Assembly: GCA_016716385.1 (NCBI GenBank)
Contig: JADJWL010000025.1
Location: forward strand, 992,001-1,056,000
Origin: Bryobacterales bacterium
GTDB lineage: Bacteria > Acidobacteriota > Terriglobia > Bryobacterales > Bryobacteraceae
DNA length: 64,000 bases
Direction: 5' to 3'
This document shows, one piece after another, positions 17,203-25,180 of the stretch (positions are counted from its first letter, which is position 1; every line of letters starts with the position of its first letter). A program made the position numbers and the translations under genes. The notes under the pieces were generated by a model. The model was not told the origin of the DNA and made no database searches. It was given only the letters and a program-made list of their open reading frames with translations.

Positions 17203-18387
17203 ATGCAACTTGACCGACGTGGTTTTCTCGCGGGCGCCAGTTCGGCGCTGTTTTTTGGATGCGGATCCTCCGGGCATGACTTTCCCTGGTCGAAGAATGC
17301 CACCTATCTCAACAACGCCGGGTGGCACCCCTGTTATGTTGAGGCTGCCGGGGCGGCACGCCGGTATCTTGACTTCACCGTCGAGGGACGCGGAGACTCG
17401 GGGGTGGGAACGTTCCGCAAGGCGAAGGAACTGTACGGGAAGCTGATCAATGCCAAGGAGAGCGAGCTTTCGTTTGTCCAAAGCACGCTGACCGGTGAGA
17501 ACCTGGTGTCCCTGGGCCTCGGTCTGCACGAAGCCAAGGGCAACGTGGTCACCGACGAACTGCACTATCATGGCGGCGCCTACATTTACAGGCGGCTGCA
17601 GGAGCGAGGTTTGGAACTGCGGCTCATCCGGCAGAAGGACTGGCGGATCTCGCTGGAGGATTACGAGCGGGCGATCGACGGAAACACGCGACTGGTCGCG
17701 CTGACGCTGGTATCGAACATCAACGGCTACATGCACGATGCCGCGGCGGTCAGTGGGATCGCTCATTCCCGCGGCGCGTATGTCTACGCCGATGTCGTAC
17801 AGAGCGCGGGGTGCGTCCCAATGGATGTCAGGGCGATGGGTATCGACTTCTGTTCGGCTTCGACCTACAAATGGCTGATGGGGCTGCGCGGGCTCGGATT
17901 CTTCTATGTGCGCGAGGAACTCCAGGGCAAAGTATTGAAGCCAGTGATGTTCGGAGACCGGCAGTACGCGGACTTCGAGTTCCACAACTTCCCGGGGAGT
18001 CCTCCGGGCTCGGGCGATGTGTCGTATCACGAAGTGGCGGGCGGGGAGATGTTCGAGGTCGGCAACGTCTCGAACATTGCCATCGCGGCGCAAGTGGAGT
18101 CACTCCGCTACATCCACGAACTGGGCGTGGACAAGATTCTGGCGCACGCGAGGCCGCTGTGCGAACGGCTGATGGAGGAGTTGCCGAAGATGGGGTATCC
18201 CTGCATTACGCCGCCGGGGAGTCCAACGCCGATCGTGGCGTTCCTGGTGGAGAACCCGGAGGAAACGCAGGCGAGACTGAAGAAAGCCAACGTGGTGGCG
18301 AAGATCAAGTGGCGGCAGATGCGGATATCGCCGTCGGTGTACAACACGATGGCCGATGTGGAGAAATTGCTTCGAGCGCTCGCGTGA
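17203..18387 (+). CDS. Tat-exported class V aminotransferase-fold protein (paralogue 1)
   Basis: A 394-residue PLP-fold protein of the aminotransferase class V/cysteine desulfurase type. The N-terminus has a twin-arginine signal (LDRRGFLAGASSALFFGCG), with a Cys that could be a lipobox. The PLP Lys lies in SASTYKWLMGLRGLGFFYV, preceded by the Asp-containing GAYVYADVVQSAG. It lacks the long substrate loop with catalytic Cys of NifS/SufS. The ATG at 17203 follows GGAGGG. A close paralogue lies at 58760-59965. An exported PLP enzyme is uncommon; the substrate is unknown. Confidence 0.85.
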   Translation: MQLDRRGFLAGASSALFFGCGSSGHDFPWSKNATYLNNAGWHPCYVEAAGAARRYLDFTVEGRGDSGVGTFRKAKELYGKLINAKESELSFVQSTLTGENLVSLGLGLHEAKGNVVTDELHYHGGAYIYRRLQERGLELRLIRQKDWRISLEDYERAIDGNTRLVALTLVSNINGYMHDAAAVSGIAHSRGAYVYADVVQSAGCVPMDVRAMGIDFCSASTYKWLMGLRGLGFFYVREELQGKVLKPVMFGDRQYADFEFHNFPGSPPGSGDVSYHEVAGGEMFEVGNVSNIAIAAQVESLRYIHELGVDKILAHARPLCERLMEELPKMGYPCITPPGSPTPIVAFLVENPEETQARLKKANVVAKIKWRQMRISPSVYNTMADVEKLLRALA

Positions 18388-18410
18388 GTGTAGGTGGTGC
18401 CAGCCGCTCT

Positions 18411-19784
18411 CTATAGGAGCAGCCGCACCACGGTTGCCACTGTAAAGGTGACGGCGAAGGCGATGGCGAGTGGCATGAGTGCGCCGATGAAGGTCCAGCG
18501 CGTGCTGCGGGTTTCGCGCCACATGGTGAGAATCGTGGTGGCGCAGGGGTTATGCAGCAGGCTGAACAACATCAGGTTCACCGCCGTGAGGAGGCTCCAG
18601 CCGTTCTCCTCGACGAGGATGCGCCGGATGTCGTCGTAGCCGGTGACGTCGGACATCATTCCCGTGCCGAGGTACACCATGAGCATGGTCGGCACGACGA
18701 TTTCGTTGGCCGGGATGGCGATCACGTACGCGAGGAGGATGACGCCGTCGAGGCCAATGGCGTGGCCGAGCGGCTGCAGGAAGTTCGCCGCGTGACGGGC
18801 CAAGCTGGCGCCCTGCCAGTCGATGTTGCCAAGAATCCAGATGACCGCGCCGGCGGGCGCGGCCGTCAACATCGCGCGGCCGAGTACGAAAATGGTGCGG
18901 TCAATCAGGGACGTATAGAGAATCCGAAGGATGCTGGGCCGGCGGTAGGGCGGTAGCTCGAGAGTGAAGGCGCTCGCCTCGCCACGGAGCACTGTGCGCG
19001 ACAGGACCGCCGAGACAACGAGGGTGAACAGGACGCCCAGCAGGACGACGCCGACAACCGAGCCCGCGGCGGCGACCGACGCCACGGCCGGCGGGAACTG
19101 CGCGGCGACGAAAATGGTCGCGAGCATGATGAGCGTGGGGAAGCGGCCGTTGCAAGGAACGAAGTTGTTCGTCAGGATCGCGATCAGCCGCTCGCGCGGG
19201 GAGTCGATGATGCGGGTCGAAATGACTCCGGCGGCGTTGCAGCCGAATCCCATGGCCATGGTCAGCGACTGCTTGCCGTGGGCGCCGGCTTTGCGGAACA
19301 GCCAGTCCATGTTGTAGCCGACACGCGGCAGATATCCGAGGTCTTCGAGGATCGTGAACATCGGGAAAAAGATGGCCATGGGGGGCAGCATGACAGCCAC
19401 GACCCAGGCCAGCCCCCGATAGACGCCGTTCCAGACGAAGCCGGTGAGCCACGCCGGCGCTCCCGCCGCGGCTGACCAGGCGACGAGCTTGTCCTCCAGC
19501 CAGAAGAAGGACGTCGCCAGCATCTGCGACGGGTAGTTCGACCCGATGATGGTGAGCCAGAACACGCCGGTGATGAGCACTAGCATGAGCGGCAGACCGA
19601 AGATGGGGGAGGTAACGAGCCGGTCAATTCGCTGGTCGAAATCGATACGGCGGTTCTCGCCTGTCTTGACCGAGCGGCCGGCGATCCGATGCGCTTCCTC
19701 GTACAGCGACTCGACGACCTGGTCGCGGAACCCAGCCGGGAGACTGGCGCGGAGCTGGTCGGCGCGGGCGATCGGGTCCGTCAT
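18411..19784 (-). CDS. feoB: FeoB membrane (permease) part as a separate protein
   Basis: A 457-residue inner-membrane protein equal to the C-terminal two thirds of FeoB, the ferrous iron transporter. It begins with a helical soluble segment (AHRIAGRSVKTGENRRIDFDQRID cut short here: only the RIDFDQRIDRL core is typical) and then has Gate and core membrane segments. These include MAMGFGCNAAGVISTRII and NNFVPCNGRFPTLI with the conserved Cys residues of the pore. The GTPase domain is encoded by the preceding gene, which overlaps by 4 bp (ATGA, 19781-19784). Together they would import Fe(II) across the inner membrane. Confidence 0.9.
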   Translation of the reverse strand: MTDPIARADQLRASLPAGFRDQVVESLYEEAHRIAGRSVKTGENRRIDFDQRIDRLVTSPIFGLPLMLVLITGVFWLTIIGSNYPSQMLATSFFWLEDKLVAWSAAAGAPAWLTGFVWNGVYRGLAWVVAVMLPPMAIFFPMFTILEDLGYLPRVGYNMDWLFRKAGAHGKQSLTMAMGFGCNAAGVISTRIIDSPRERLIAILTNNFVPCNGRFPTLIMLATIFVAAQFPPAVASVAAAGSVVGVVLLGVLFTLVVSAVLSRTVLRGEASAFTLELPPYRRPSILRILYTSLIDRTIFVLGRAMLTAAPAGAVIWILGNIDWQGASLARHAANFLQPLGHAIGLDGVILLAYVIAIPANEIVVPTMLMVYLGTGMMSDVTGYDDIRRILVEENGWSLLTAVNLMLFSLLHNPCATTILTMWRETRSTRWTFIGALMPLAIAFAVTFTVATVVRLLL

Positions 19785-20593
19785 TGCCGTCCTTGCAAGG
19801 AAACGAGCGTGGCGCGGCGCTCGGCGGGAGTGCCTTGAGCGGCGACCAGGTCGGCCAGTTCGCCGGATTCGAGAGCCTGCCGGATGCGGGAATCGCCGTC
19901 GAGGAGGCGATAGGCCATCCAGCGTGCGTTGGGAATGCCGGGGACGCGCTGCTCGATGAGGGTGGCGACTTCTCCGACCGCCGCTTCGACATCGGGCGGG
20001 TGACCGGGCCGGAGAGGTTTCGTGGCAATCGTGCCATCGATTACTTCGGCGACCGTTCGAACCAGGTCATGCAGCCCTTCCTTCGTGCGGGCGACTGTGG
20101 GGACGGCCGGGACACCGAGATCGCGGGAGAGGCTCCGGAGATCCACCTCAATGCCCTTGCGGCGCGCTTCGTCCATCAGATTGACGCACACGACGACCTT
20201 CGCGGTGATTTCCAGAACCTGCAGGACGAGGTTGAGATTGCGTTCGAGGGCCGTGGCGTCTGTGACGACGATGGTGCAATCGGGACGACCGAAGAGGAGG
20301 AAATTACGGCTGATCTCTTCGTCCTGGGAGGCGGAGAGCAAAGAGTAGGTACCGGGCAGGTCGACTAGTTTGTAGTGCTGCCCCTGAAAGGCGAACCCGC
20401 CTTCGGCGCGGGTCACGGTCTTGCCGGGCCAGTTGCCGACGTGCTGCTTCAGTCCCGTGAGGGCATTGAAGACCGATGACTTGCCGGTGTTCGGGTTTCC
20501 GGCCAAGGCGACCAGGCGGCTGCCTTCGCCGAGACGGATCCCCATTTGCGCGAGGTGTGCGTGAGCTGGGCAGGTGTCGCAGTTGTGGGTCAT
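19781..20593 (-). CDS. feoB: FeoB GTPase domain as a separate protein
   Basis: A 270-residue cytoplasmic G protein equal to the N-terminal third of FeoB. Motifs are G1 GNPNTGKSS, G2 with conserved Thr in KTVTRAEG, G3 DLPGTYSL and G4 NLMD, followed by a helical GDI-like region. The N-terminus has CDTCPAH, a short Cys-His motif that may bind metal. The stop overlaps the permease start and its own start overlaps the DtxR-FeoA stop (20590-20593), so the three are one coupled unit. Proteins annotated as stand-alone FeoB small GTPase exist, so this is probably a true split and not a sequencing error. Confidence 0.9.
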   Translation of the reverse strand: MTHNCDTCPAHAHLAQMGIRLGEGSRLVALAGNPNTGKSSVFNALTGLKQHVGNWPGKTVTRAEGGFAFQGQHYKLVDLPGTYSLLSASQDEEISRNFLLFGRPDCTIVVTDATALERNLNLVLQVLEITAKVVVCVNLMDEARRKGIEVDLRSLSRDLGVPAVPTVARTKEGLHDLVRTVAEVIDGTIATKPLRPGHPPDVEAAVGEVATLIEQRVPGIPNARWMAYRLLDGDSRIRQALESGELADLVAAQGTPAERRATLVSLQGRQ

Positions 20594-21546
20594 GCTGAGG
20601 CGAGCACTCCATGGCGCCGGACAAAGATGTGTGCAGCCTGTTCGCGGCGCAAGGCGATGGTTGCGCCGCGGACCCGGTAGGCGCGCGGATCGCCGAAAGC
20701 GTTGTCGAGGTGGACGGAAACACGTGCTTGCGGCGTCAGGCCGAGGTCGAGAAGACGGCGGCGGGTGAATCCACGAAGGCCAGGGCCGATGGCGACAACT
20801 TCGGCCTCCTCGCCAAGGGCGAGAGCCGAAAGCGGCGCGAGCGAAGGGTCAGCTTTGGCCTCAGGCGCGGGAACTACCTGGATGTTTCCAGCCACCAGGG
20901 GCGTCAGCCGGTATTCGCGGGCGCCGTCGCTGAGCGTGACTTCGGCCGGCGAACTGGAGACGCGCCGGACCACCGTCCCCGGGCGCAGCGCCTCGGGAAT
21001 CTGGCGGAAGAGGGCGGCGGGTTCATCTTCGAGGTGAGCGATTTCGGCGGCTTGTCCCAGAGGAAAGGAGGTGACGGCCCGCGCGTCCAATGCGGCGATT
21101 TGGCCCGATGCGGTGGGGATCGGGTCTCCGTGCGGATCATTGCGCGGGTAGCCGAGCGAGGCGTCGAGAGCATCCACCTGCTCGGGGGTCAACCGGTGTT
21201 CGGCTGCTTCGGCCGGCTTGTGCAGCGCTTCGATGGGGACGTGCGCCTCGTTAGCGAGATAGGTTTCCCAGAGCCGGTGAGCGCGCACGACCTGGGTCGC
21301 CCACTTCTCGCCGGCGGGAGTCAGCGCAAGGCGAGCCCCCTCGGAACGGAGCAGGCCCGCAGATTCCATTTCCACCGCCAGGTGCAAGACGCGCTTCTGC
21401 GAGAAACCGAGGTGGCCGGCGACCGAGTCCACGCCGGCTTCCCGGCCCTCGATTGTACGAGTGAGGACGTGCTTCAAGACATCCTCGAAAGCGGTGCGCC
21501 GCCTGGCGTCCCGCCACCGGCGCCAGAGGAGGAAAGGGTTGGCCAT
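20590..21546 (-). CDS. DtxR-family metalloregulator fused to FeoA-type domains
   Basis: A 318-residue fusion. Residues about 15-80 form a winged helix, and 85-150 the DtxR dimer/metal-binding domain with RAHRLWETYL and LHKPAEAAEHRL. The rest holds two FeoA (SH3-like) domains, the first around 170-240 and the second from about 245 with LGEEAEVVAIG and RRLLDLGLTPQARV. In the metal site a Glu stands where DtxR has Cys102, as in MntR. It would sense Fe or Mn and control the downstream feoB genes, and its FeoA parts may also support transport. First gene of the operon; a palindrome lies upstream at 21563-21576. Confidence 0.85.
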   Translation of the reverse strand: MANPFLLWRRWRDARRRTAFEDVLKHVLTRTIEGREAGVDSVAGHLGFSQKRVLHLAVEMESAGLLRSEGARLALTPAGEKWATQVVRAHRLWETYLANEAHVPIEALHKPAEAAEHRLTPEQVDALDASLGYPRNDPHGDPIPTASGQIAALDARAVTSFPLGQAAEIAHLEDEPAALFRQIPEALRPGTVVRRVSSSPAEVTLSDGAREYRLTPLVAGNIQVVPAPEAKADPSLAPLSALALGEEAEVVAIGPGLRGFTRRRLLDLGLTPQARVSVHLDNAFGDPRAYRVRGATIALRREQAAHIFVRRHGVLASA

Positions 21547-21562
21547 GGCTCCAACCTCTATG

Positions 21563-21576
21563 TTAACCGAGATTAA
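21563..21576. promoter_or_regulatory. Candidate operator for the DtxR-FeoA regulator
   Basis: TTAACCGAGATTAA is a near-palindrome (TTAA-C-C / G-A-TTAA arms, one mismatch in six) located 17 bp upstream of the iron-operon start codon in a 51-bp gap. DtxR-family proteins often bind TTA-rich palindromes next to their own promoter. Inference from position and symmetry. Confidence 0.4.
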
Positions 21577-21597
21577 GTGCTTCGGGTATGCCCTGCT

Positions 21598-22548
21598 TTA
21601 TCCGGCGACGGCGTGGACTCCACGGAAGTAGTCGACGGTGGCGCGGAGGCCTTCTTCCAGCGGGATCTTGGGCTCCCATCCGAGCACGGTCCGGGCTTTG
21701 GTGATGTCAGGCCTCCGTTGCTTGGGGTCGTCTTCGGGCAGGGGTTCGAAGAGAATCGGCGCGGCGGCGCCGGTGAGGGCGCGAATCTGCTCGGCGAACT
21801 CCAGGATAGTCATCTCACGAGGGTTGCCGAGGTTAACCGGGTAGCGCTCGTCGGAGAGCATCAGCCGGTACAGGCCGTCGACCAAATCGCTGACGTAGCA
21901 GAAGCTGCGGGTCTGTGTTCCGTTGCCGAAGACCGTCAACGGCTGGTTGCGGAGCGCCTGGTCGAGGAAGGCGGGCACGACGCGCCCATCATTCAGTTTC
22001 ATCCGCGGGCCGTAGGTATTGAAGATGCGGGCGATGGTCGTGCGGACACCGTGTGTGCGGTGGTACGCCATCGTGATCGCTTCGGCAAAGCGCTTGCTTT
22101 CGTCGTAGCAGGAGCGGGGACCGACGGGATTGACATTTCCCCAGTAGGTTTCGGTTTGGGGGTGCACGAGCGGATCGCCGTAGCACTCCGAGGTAGACGT
22201 GAGGAGGAACCGCGCTTCGTGGTCGCGGGCGGCTTCGAGCATACGGCGAGTACCGAGGGAGCCGACATCGAGGGTTTCGATGGGGTACTCGAGGTAGTCC
22301 TTAGGGCTGGCGGGCGAAGCCAAATGGAGGACTGCGTCGAGCGGCTCGCTCGTGGCGGATTCCGGCAGCGGTTCGGTCGCGTCGTGGCGGAAGAAACGGA
22401 AGCTCGGATGTCCAGCCATGTGGCGGAGATTGGCTGCTGAACCGGTTAGATAGTTGTCAAAGGCGATGACGAAGTGGCCCTCGGCAATGAGCCGGTCGCA
22501 GAGATGCGATGCAATGAAGCCGGCGGCGCCGGAAACAAGAATGCGCAA
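21598..22548 (-). CDS. UDP-glucuronate decarboxylase-like SDR (extended short-chain dehydrogenase)
   Basis: A 316-residue extended SDR acting on nucleotide sugars. It has the NAD motif VSGAAGFIASHL (GxxGxxG), STSECYGDP with the catalytic Thr/Ser and Glu, and the YxxxK pair in CYDESKR, followed by ARIFNTYGPRM. This combination is characteristic of UDP-xylose synthase (UDP-glucuronate decarboxylase), which makes UDP-xylose for envelope polysaccharides in the cytoplasm. Length and motifs are normal. It is co-directional with fpg 27 bp upstream. Other nucleotide-sugar epimerases share the fold, so the exact product is an inference. Confidence 0.87.
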   Translation of the reverse strand: MRILVSGAAGFIASHLCDRLIAEGHFVIAFDNYLTGSAANLRHMAGHPSFRFFRHDATEPLPESATSEPLDAVLHLASPASPKDYLEYPIETLDVGSLGTRRMLEAARDHEARFLLTSTSECYGDPLVHPQTETYWGNVNPVGPRSCYDESKRFAEAITMAYHRTHGVRTTIARIFNTYGPRMKLNDGRVVPAFLDQALRNQPLTVFGNGTQTRSFCYVSDLVDGLYRLMLSDERYPVNLGNPREMTILEFAEQIRALTGAAAPILFEPLPEDDPKQRRPDITKARTVLGWEPKIPLEEGLRATVDYFRGVHAVAG

Positions 22549-22575
22549 ACGTGTTCCTCCAATGACAGCAACCCC

Positions 22576-23376
22576 TTAGTATCGCAAACCGGCAGACCGC
22601 GGCTGGCAGATGGGGCAGAGATGCGTGCCGCGCTGGGCGGAGAGGATTCGGACAATCGCGGCGCCGCAGCGGGGGCAGGGATGCCCTTGGCGTCCGTAGA
22701 CGCGGTGCCTTTCCTGGAACGATCCAGGGCGGCCGTCCGGGTCGACATAGTCGGAGATCGACGACCCGTGGCAGGCGATGGCCTCCGAAAGGACAGCCTG
22801 AACGGACTGCAGCAGCCTTTGGCGCTCGGCAGATTGAAGGTTGTTCATCGTGCGGTCCGGATGGAGCCTGGCGCGGAACAGGGCCTCGTCGCAATAGATG
22901 TTTCCCAAACCTGCGAGGTAGGACTGGTTCAGGAGGAGCAGCTTGAGCTTGCCGCGGCGGCCGGCGGTGTGCTCACGCCAAGTCTGCGCGTCGAGCGCGA
23001 GGGGTTCCGGCCCAAGGACCCCGGAGCGTCCCGATTGCCCGCGGCAATGCTCGATCCGCCCGAACTGACGGATGTCGTCGTACTGGAGGCATTGCTCATC
23101 GAAGCTCAGGGTGGCGCGAGTGTAGGGACCGGGATCGCGGTTGAGCAGCAGGGCGCCAGTCATGCCCAGGTGGACTTCGAGCCGCGTGCCGTCGTCGAGT
23201 TGGAAGAGGACGAACTTCCCGCGACGCCTGATGTCGTCGATGACGCGACCGATGACTTGGGGGGCCGGGCCGCGCAGGACGCGCGCGCAAGGGAAGGAAG
23301 CTGCCGCGATGCGGGCCCCGGTGAGGCGCGGAGCCAGAGCCCGCACGATCGTTTCGACTTCGGGCAGCTCCGGCAT
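22576..23376 (-). CDS. mutM: Formamidopyrimidine-DNA glycosylase
   Basis: DNA repair glycosylase/AP lyase that removes 8-oxoguanine and formamidopyrimidines. The 266-residue protein starts MPELPEVETIVRAL, where Pro2 is the Schiff-base nucleophile and Glu3 and Glu6 are catalytic. Lys in HLGMTG-adjacent strand regions and the helix-two-turn-helix (QSYLAGLGNIYCDEALF) follow, and the C-terminal zinc finger is HPCPRCG...HLCPICQ. The start at 23376 is fixed by the essential N-terminal Pro; a longer frame runs into the next gene. It starts 1 bp after the Rieske gene stop. Confidence 0.96.
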   Translation of the reverse strand: MPELPEVETIVRALAPRLTGARIAAASFPCARVLRGPAPQVIGRVIDDIRRRGKFVLFQLDDGTRLEVHLGMTGALLLNRDPGPYTRATLSFDEQCLQYDDIRQFGRIEHCRGQSGRSGVLGPEPLALDAQTWREHTAGRRGKLKLLLLNQSYLAGLGNIYCDEALFRARLHPDRTMNNLQSAERQRLLQSVQAVLSEAIACHGSSISDYVDPDGRPGSFQERHRVYGRQGHPCPRCGAAIVRILSAQRGTHLCPICQPRSAGLRY

Positions 23377-23377
23377 G

Positions 23378-23683
23378 TTAAGGCAAATCGGCCAGGATGT
23401 CGTCGCCCTCGATGCGCACGGCGAACGTGGGAACGCGGATGCGCTCGTTATAGTCCAGAATGCCGGTACGGCAGTCGAACTCCCAGGCGTGCCACGGGCA
23501 GACGACCGCCGTGCCGTGGAGAGCACCCTGCCCGAGCGGCCCCCCGCTATGGGGACAGATCCCGTCCATCGCGTAGATCGCGCCGCCGCTGCGGCAGACC
23601 GCGACAAAACGCCCGGCTACTTCCACTTCGACCAGGTTGCCTTCCCGGAGCCGGGAGGCGGAGGCAACGCGCACGAACGCCAC
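23378..23683 (-). CDS. Rieske [2Fe-2S] protein (NirD/ferredoxin-like)
   Basis: A 101-residue stand-alone Rieske domain. The cluster ligands are in CPHSGGPLGQG (Cys-x-His) and CPWHAWEFD (Cys-x2-His), the normal spacing for ferredoxin-type or NirD-type Rieske proteins. It has no signal peptide or membrane anchor, so it would be a soluble cytoplasmic electron carrier. Its partner oxygenase or reductase is not next to it; neighbours are mutM (1 bp) and a Gfo/Idh/MocA oxidoreductase (9 bp upstream). It may be transcribed with both. The electron partner is unknown. Confidence 0.9.
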   Translation of the reverse strand: MAFVRVASASRLREGNLVEVEVAGRFVAVCRSGGAIYAMDGICPHSGGPLGQGALHGTAVVCPWHAWEFDCRTGILDYNERIRVPTFAVRIEGDDILADLP

Positions 23684-23692
23684 GGCGGTTCT

Positions 23693-24997
23693 CTAGGCCG
23701 GCGGCTGGGCTTCGTCCACGTTGCGGCCGTGGCCTTCGTAACCGGGCCGCGGCGGAGCGGCGCGGAGGATGCGCTGGGTGCGCGGATCGAAGGCGATCTG
23801 CCGGGATTCGCGGTAGGCGTCGACACCGAGACCGATCGCCACCATGACCTGGTAGCCGAACTCGGGTCCGAGGTTGGGTTCCAGCCGCGAGCGCATACAG
23901 TCAAAGAAGTTAATCATGTGCAGGTCTTGCAGGTCGCCCGTTTCGGCCGTGAGGCGGATGGGCTGGCGCCCTTTCGCCTTGGCCCAAATGGGCTCCGGGG
24001 TGAGGAGAACCTCCTTGCCCTTGAACTCGATCGTTCCTTCGTGACCATAGATCATGGGCCGCAAGTGCTGTCCGGGAATGTCGGCGGCCATGGAAGACGA
24101 CATGATGACCTGGAAGTCCGGGTATTCGATGGTGGTGGAGATGGTATCGGGAACCTCGCGGTCCTTGTGGACCCATATGCCGCCGTTGGCCGAGACGCGG
24201 ACCGGGAACTGTGGGCCGAGTACGGTGAGGAAGGGGACAAGGCGGTGATAGAGTAAGTCCGTGGCGATGCCGCCGGAGTAATCCCAATACTTGCGCCAGC
24301 GGAAATAGCGGTCCTGGCTGAAGGGACGCTTGGGCGCCGAACCGAGGAAGCGCTTCCAGTCAATGTTTTCCGGAGTTCCCTCAGGATCGATCTTGTAGTT
24401 CCACTCGCCGTGAAAGGTATTGCGGCAGTAGGTACCCTGCGCCCAGAGGACCTGGCCGATGCGGCCTTCGCGGACGGCCTCGCGGGCGACGAGATACTGC
24501 GGCTCGGAGGCGTACTGGCTGCCGATCTGCATCACGCGCCTGCTACGCTTCACGGCAGCGGCGAGGGTGCGAGCCTCGTCGACCGTGAGGGTCATTGGTT
24601 TCTGGAGGAAGACGTCCTTACCGGCGGCGACCGCATCCATGGCCATGCGGAAGTGCCAGTGGTCGGGCGTGGCGATGAACACGGCATCGACGTCGTTGCG
24701 GGCGAGCAGGTCACGGTATTCGTGGTGCAGGTCCTGGTCTTGCAGTCCGAGGAAGTCGCGCGTTCGTTCGCGCCGTTTCGTGTAGATGTCACTGGCGGCG
24801 GTGATCTGGACGCTTCCGGTCTTCTGGCCGTACGGATGGATGCGGCGAACGTGCCCGTAACCCATCGTCCCGAGGCCGATTACGCCAACCTGGATGCGGT
24901 CGTTGGCGCCGATGATCCGCGCGGCGGGGCGACTGGCGGCGGCCAGCGGCAGAGGAGTGAGCGCGGCGGCGCCGAGGAACTCGCGTCTGGACTTCAT
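23693..24997 (-). CDS. Tat-exported Gfo/Idh/MocA oxidoreductase
   Basis: A 434-residue NAD(P)-dependent sugar or inositol dehydrogenase-type protein. The Tat signal SRREFLGAAAL is followed by the Rossmann motif VGVIGLGTMG, then the conserved FLQKPMTLTVDEA (catalytic Lys in EKP/QKP) and a C-terminal mixed fold. Such exported Gfo/Idh/MocA proteins are abundant in Solibacter and planctomycetes; substrates are mostly unknown. Start: ATG 24997 is used; a GTG at 25003 has a better-spaced GGGAG and is equally possible. Divergent from the next operon across a 183-bp gap. Confidence 0.88.
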   Translation of the reverse strand: MKSRREFLGAAALTPLPLAAASRPAARIIGANDRIQVGVIGLGTMGYGHVRRIHPYGQKTGSVQITAASDIYTKRRERTRDFLGLQDQDLHHEYRDLLARNDVDAVFIATPDHWHFRMAMDAVAAGKDVFLQKPMTLTVDEARTLAAAVKRSRRVMQIGSQYASEPQYLVAREAVREGRIGQVLWAQGTYCRNTFHGEWNYKIDPEGTPENIDWKRFLGSAPKRPFSQDRYFRWRKYWDYSGGIATDLLYHRLVPFLTVLGPQFPVRVSANGGIWVHKDREVPDTISTTIEYPDFQVIMSSSMAADIPGQHLRPMIYGHEGTIEFKGKEVLLTPEPIWAKAKGRQPIRLTAETGDLQDLHMINFFDCMRSRLEPNLGPEFGYQVMVAIGLGVDAYRESRQIAFDPRTQRILRAAPPRPGYEGHGRNVDEAQPPA

Positions 24998-25180
24998 AAG
25001 CACATGGTACTCCCACAAGATGATCGGGATGCGCGGCTAAACCGGGCAGGGGAACCTGCCGATAGGAGATCTGCAGTCGTCGCGCCGCTGAACTATTGGA
25101 TTGCGCGCCGGCGATAGAGGCGCGACAATTGGATCTCCGGGTTCCAAAGCTTTACGGTCTCTGGTTCCTCTGTAGACACG
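24998..25180. other. Divergent intergenic region with inverted repeats
   Basis: A 183-bp gap between divergent genes. GGCAGG-GGAA-CCTGCC at about 25045-25060 forms a 6-bp hairpin with a GNRA loop. GTCGCGCC (25079-25086) is complementary to GGCGCGAC (25119-25126) over 32 bases. Either could be an operator or a leader structure. No gene seen. Confidence 0.35.

Noticed and set aside
16875..17303. N-terminal extension of the secreted protein gene
   Set aside because: The open frame continues but has no coding look, and the GTG at 16874 has a strong ribosome site and a signal peptide right after it.
18388..18420. Terminator between aminotransferase and feoB
   Set aside because: GTGGTGC/GCACCAC pairs weakly across the feoB stop with no U-run; not strong enough to list.
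22474..23847. 457-codon plus-strand frame
   Set aside because: Antisense to mutM, the Rieske gene and the end of the Gfo/Idh/MocA gene, all strongly supported.
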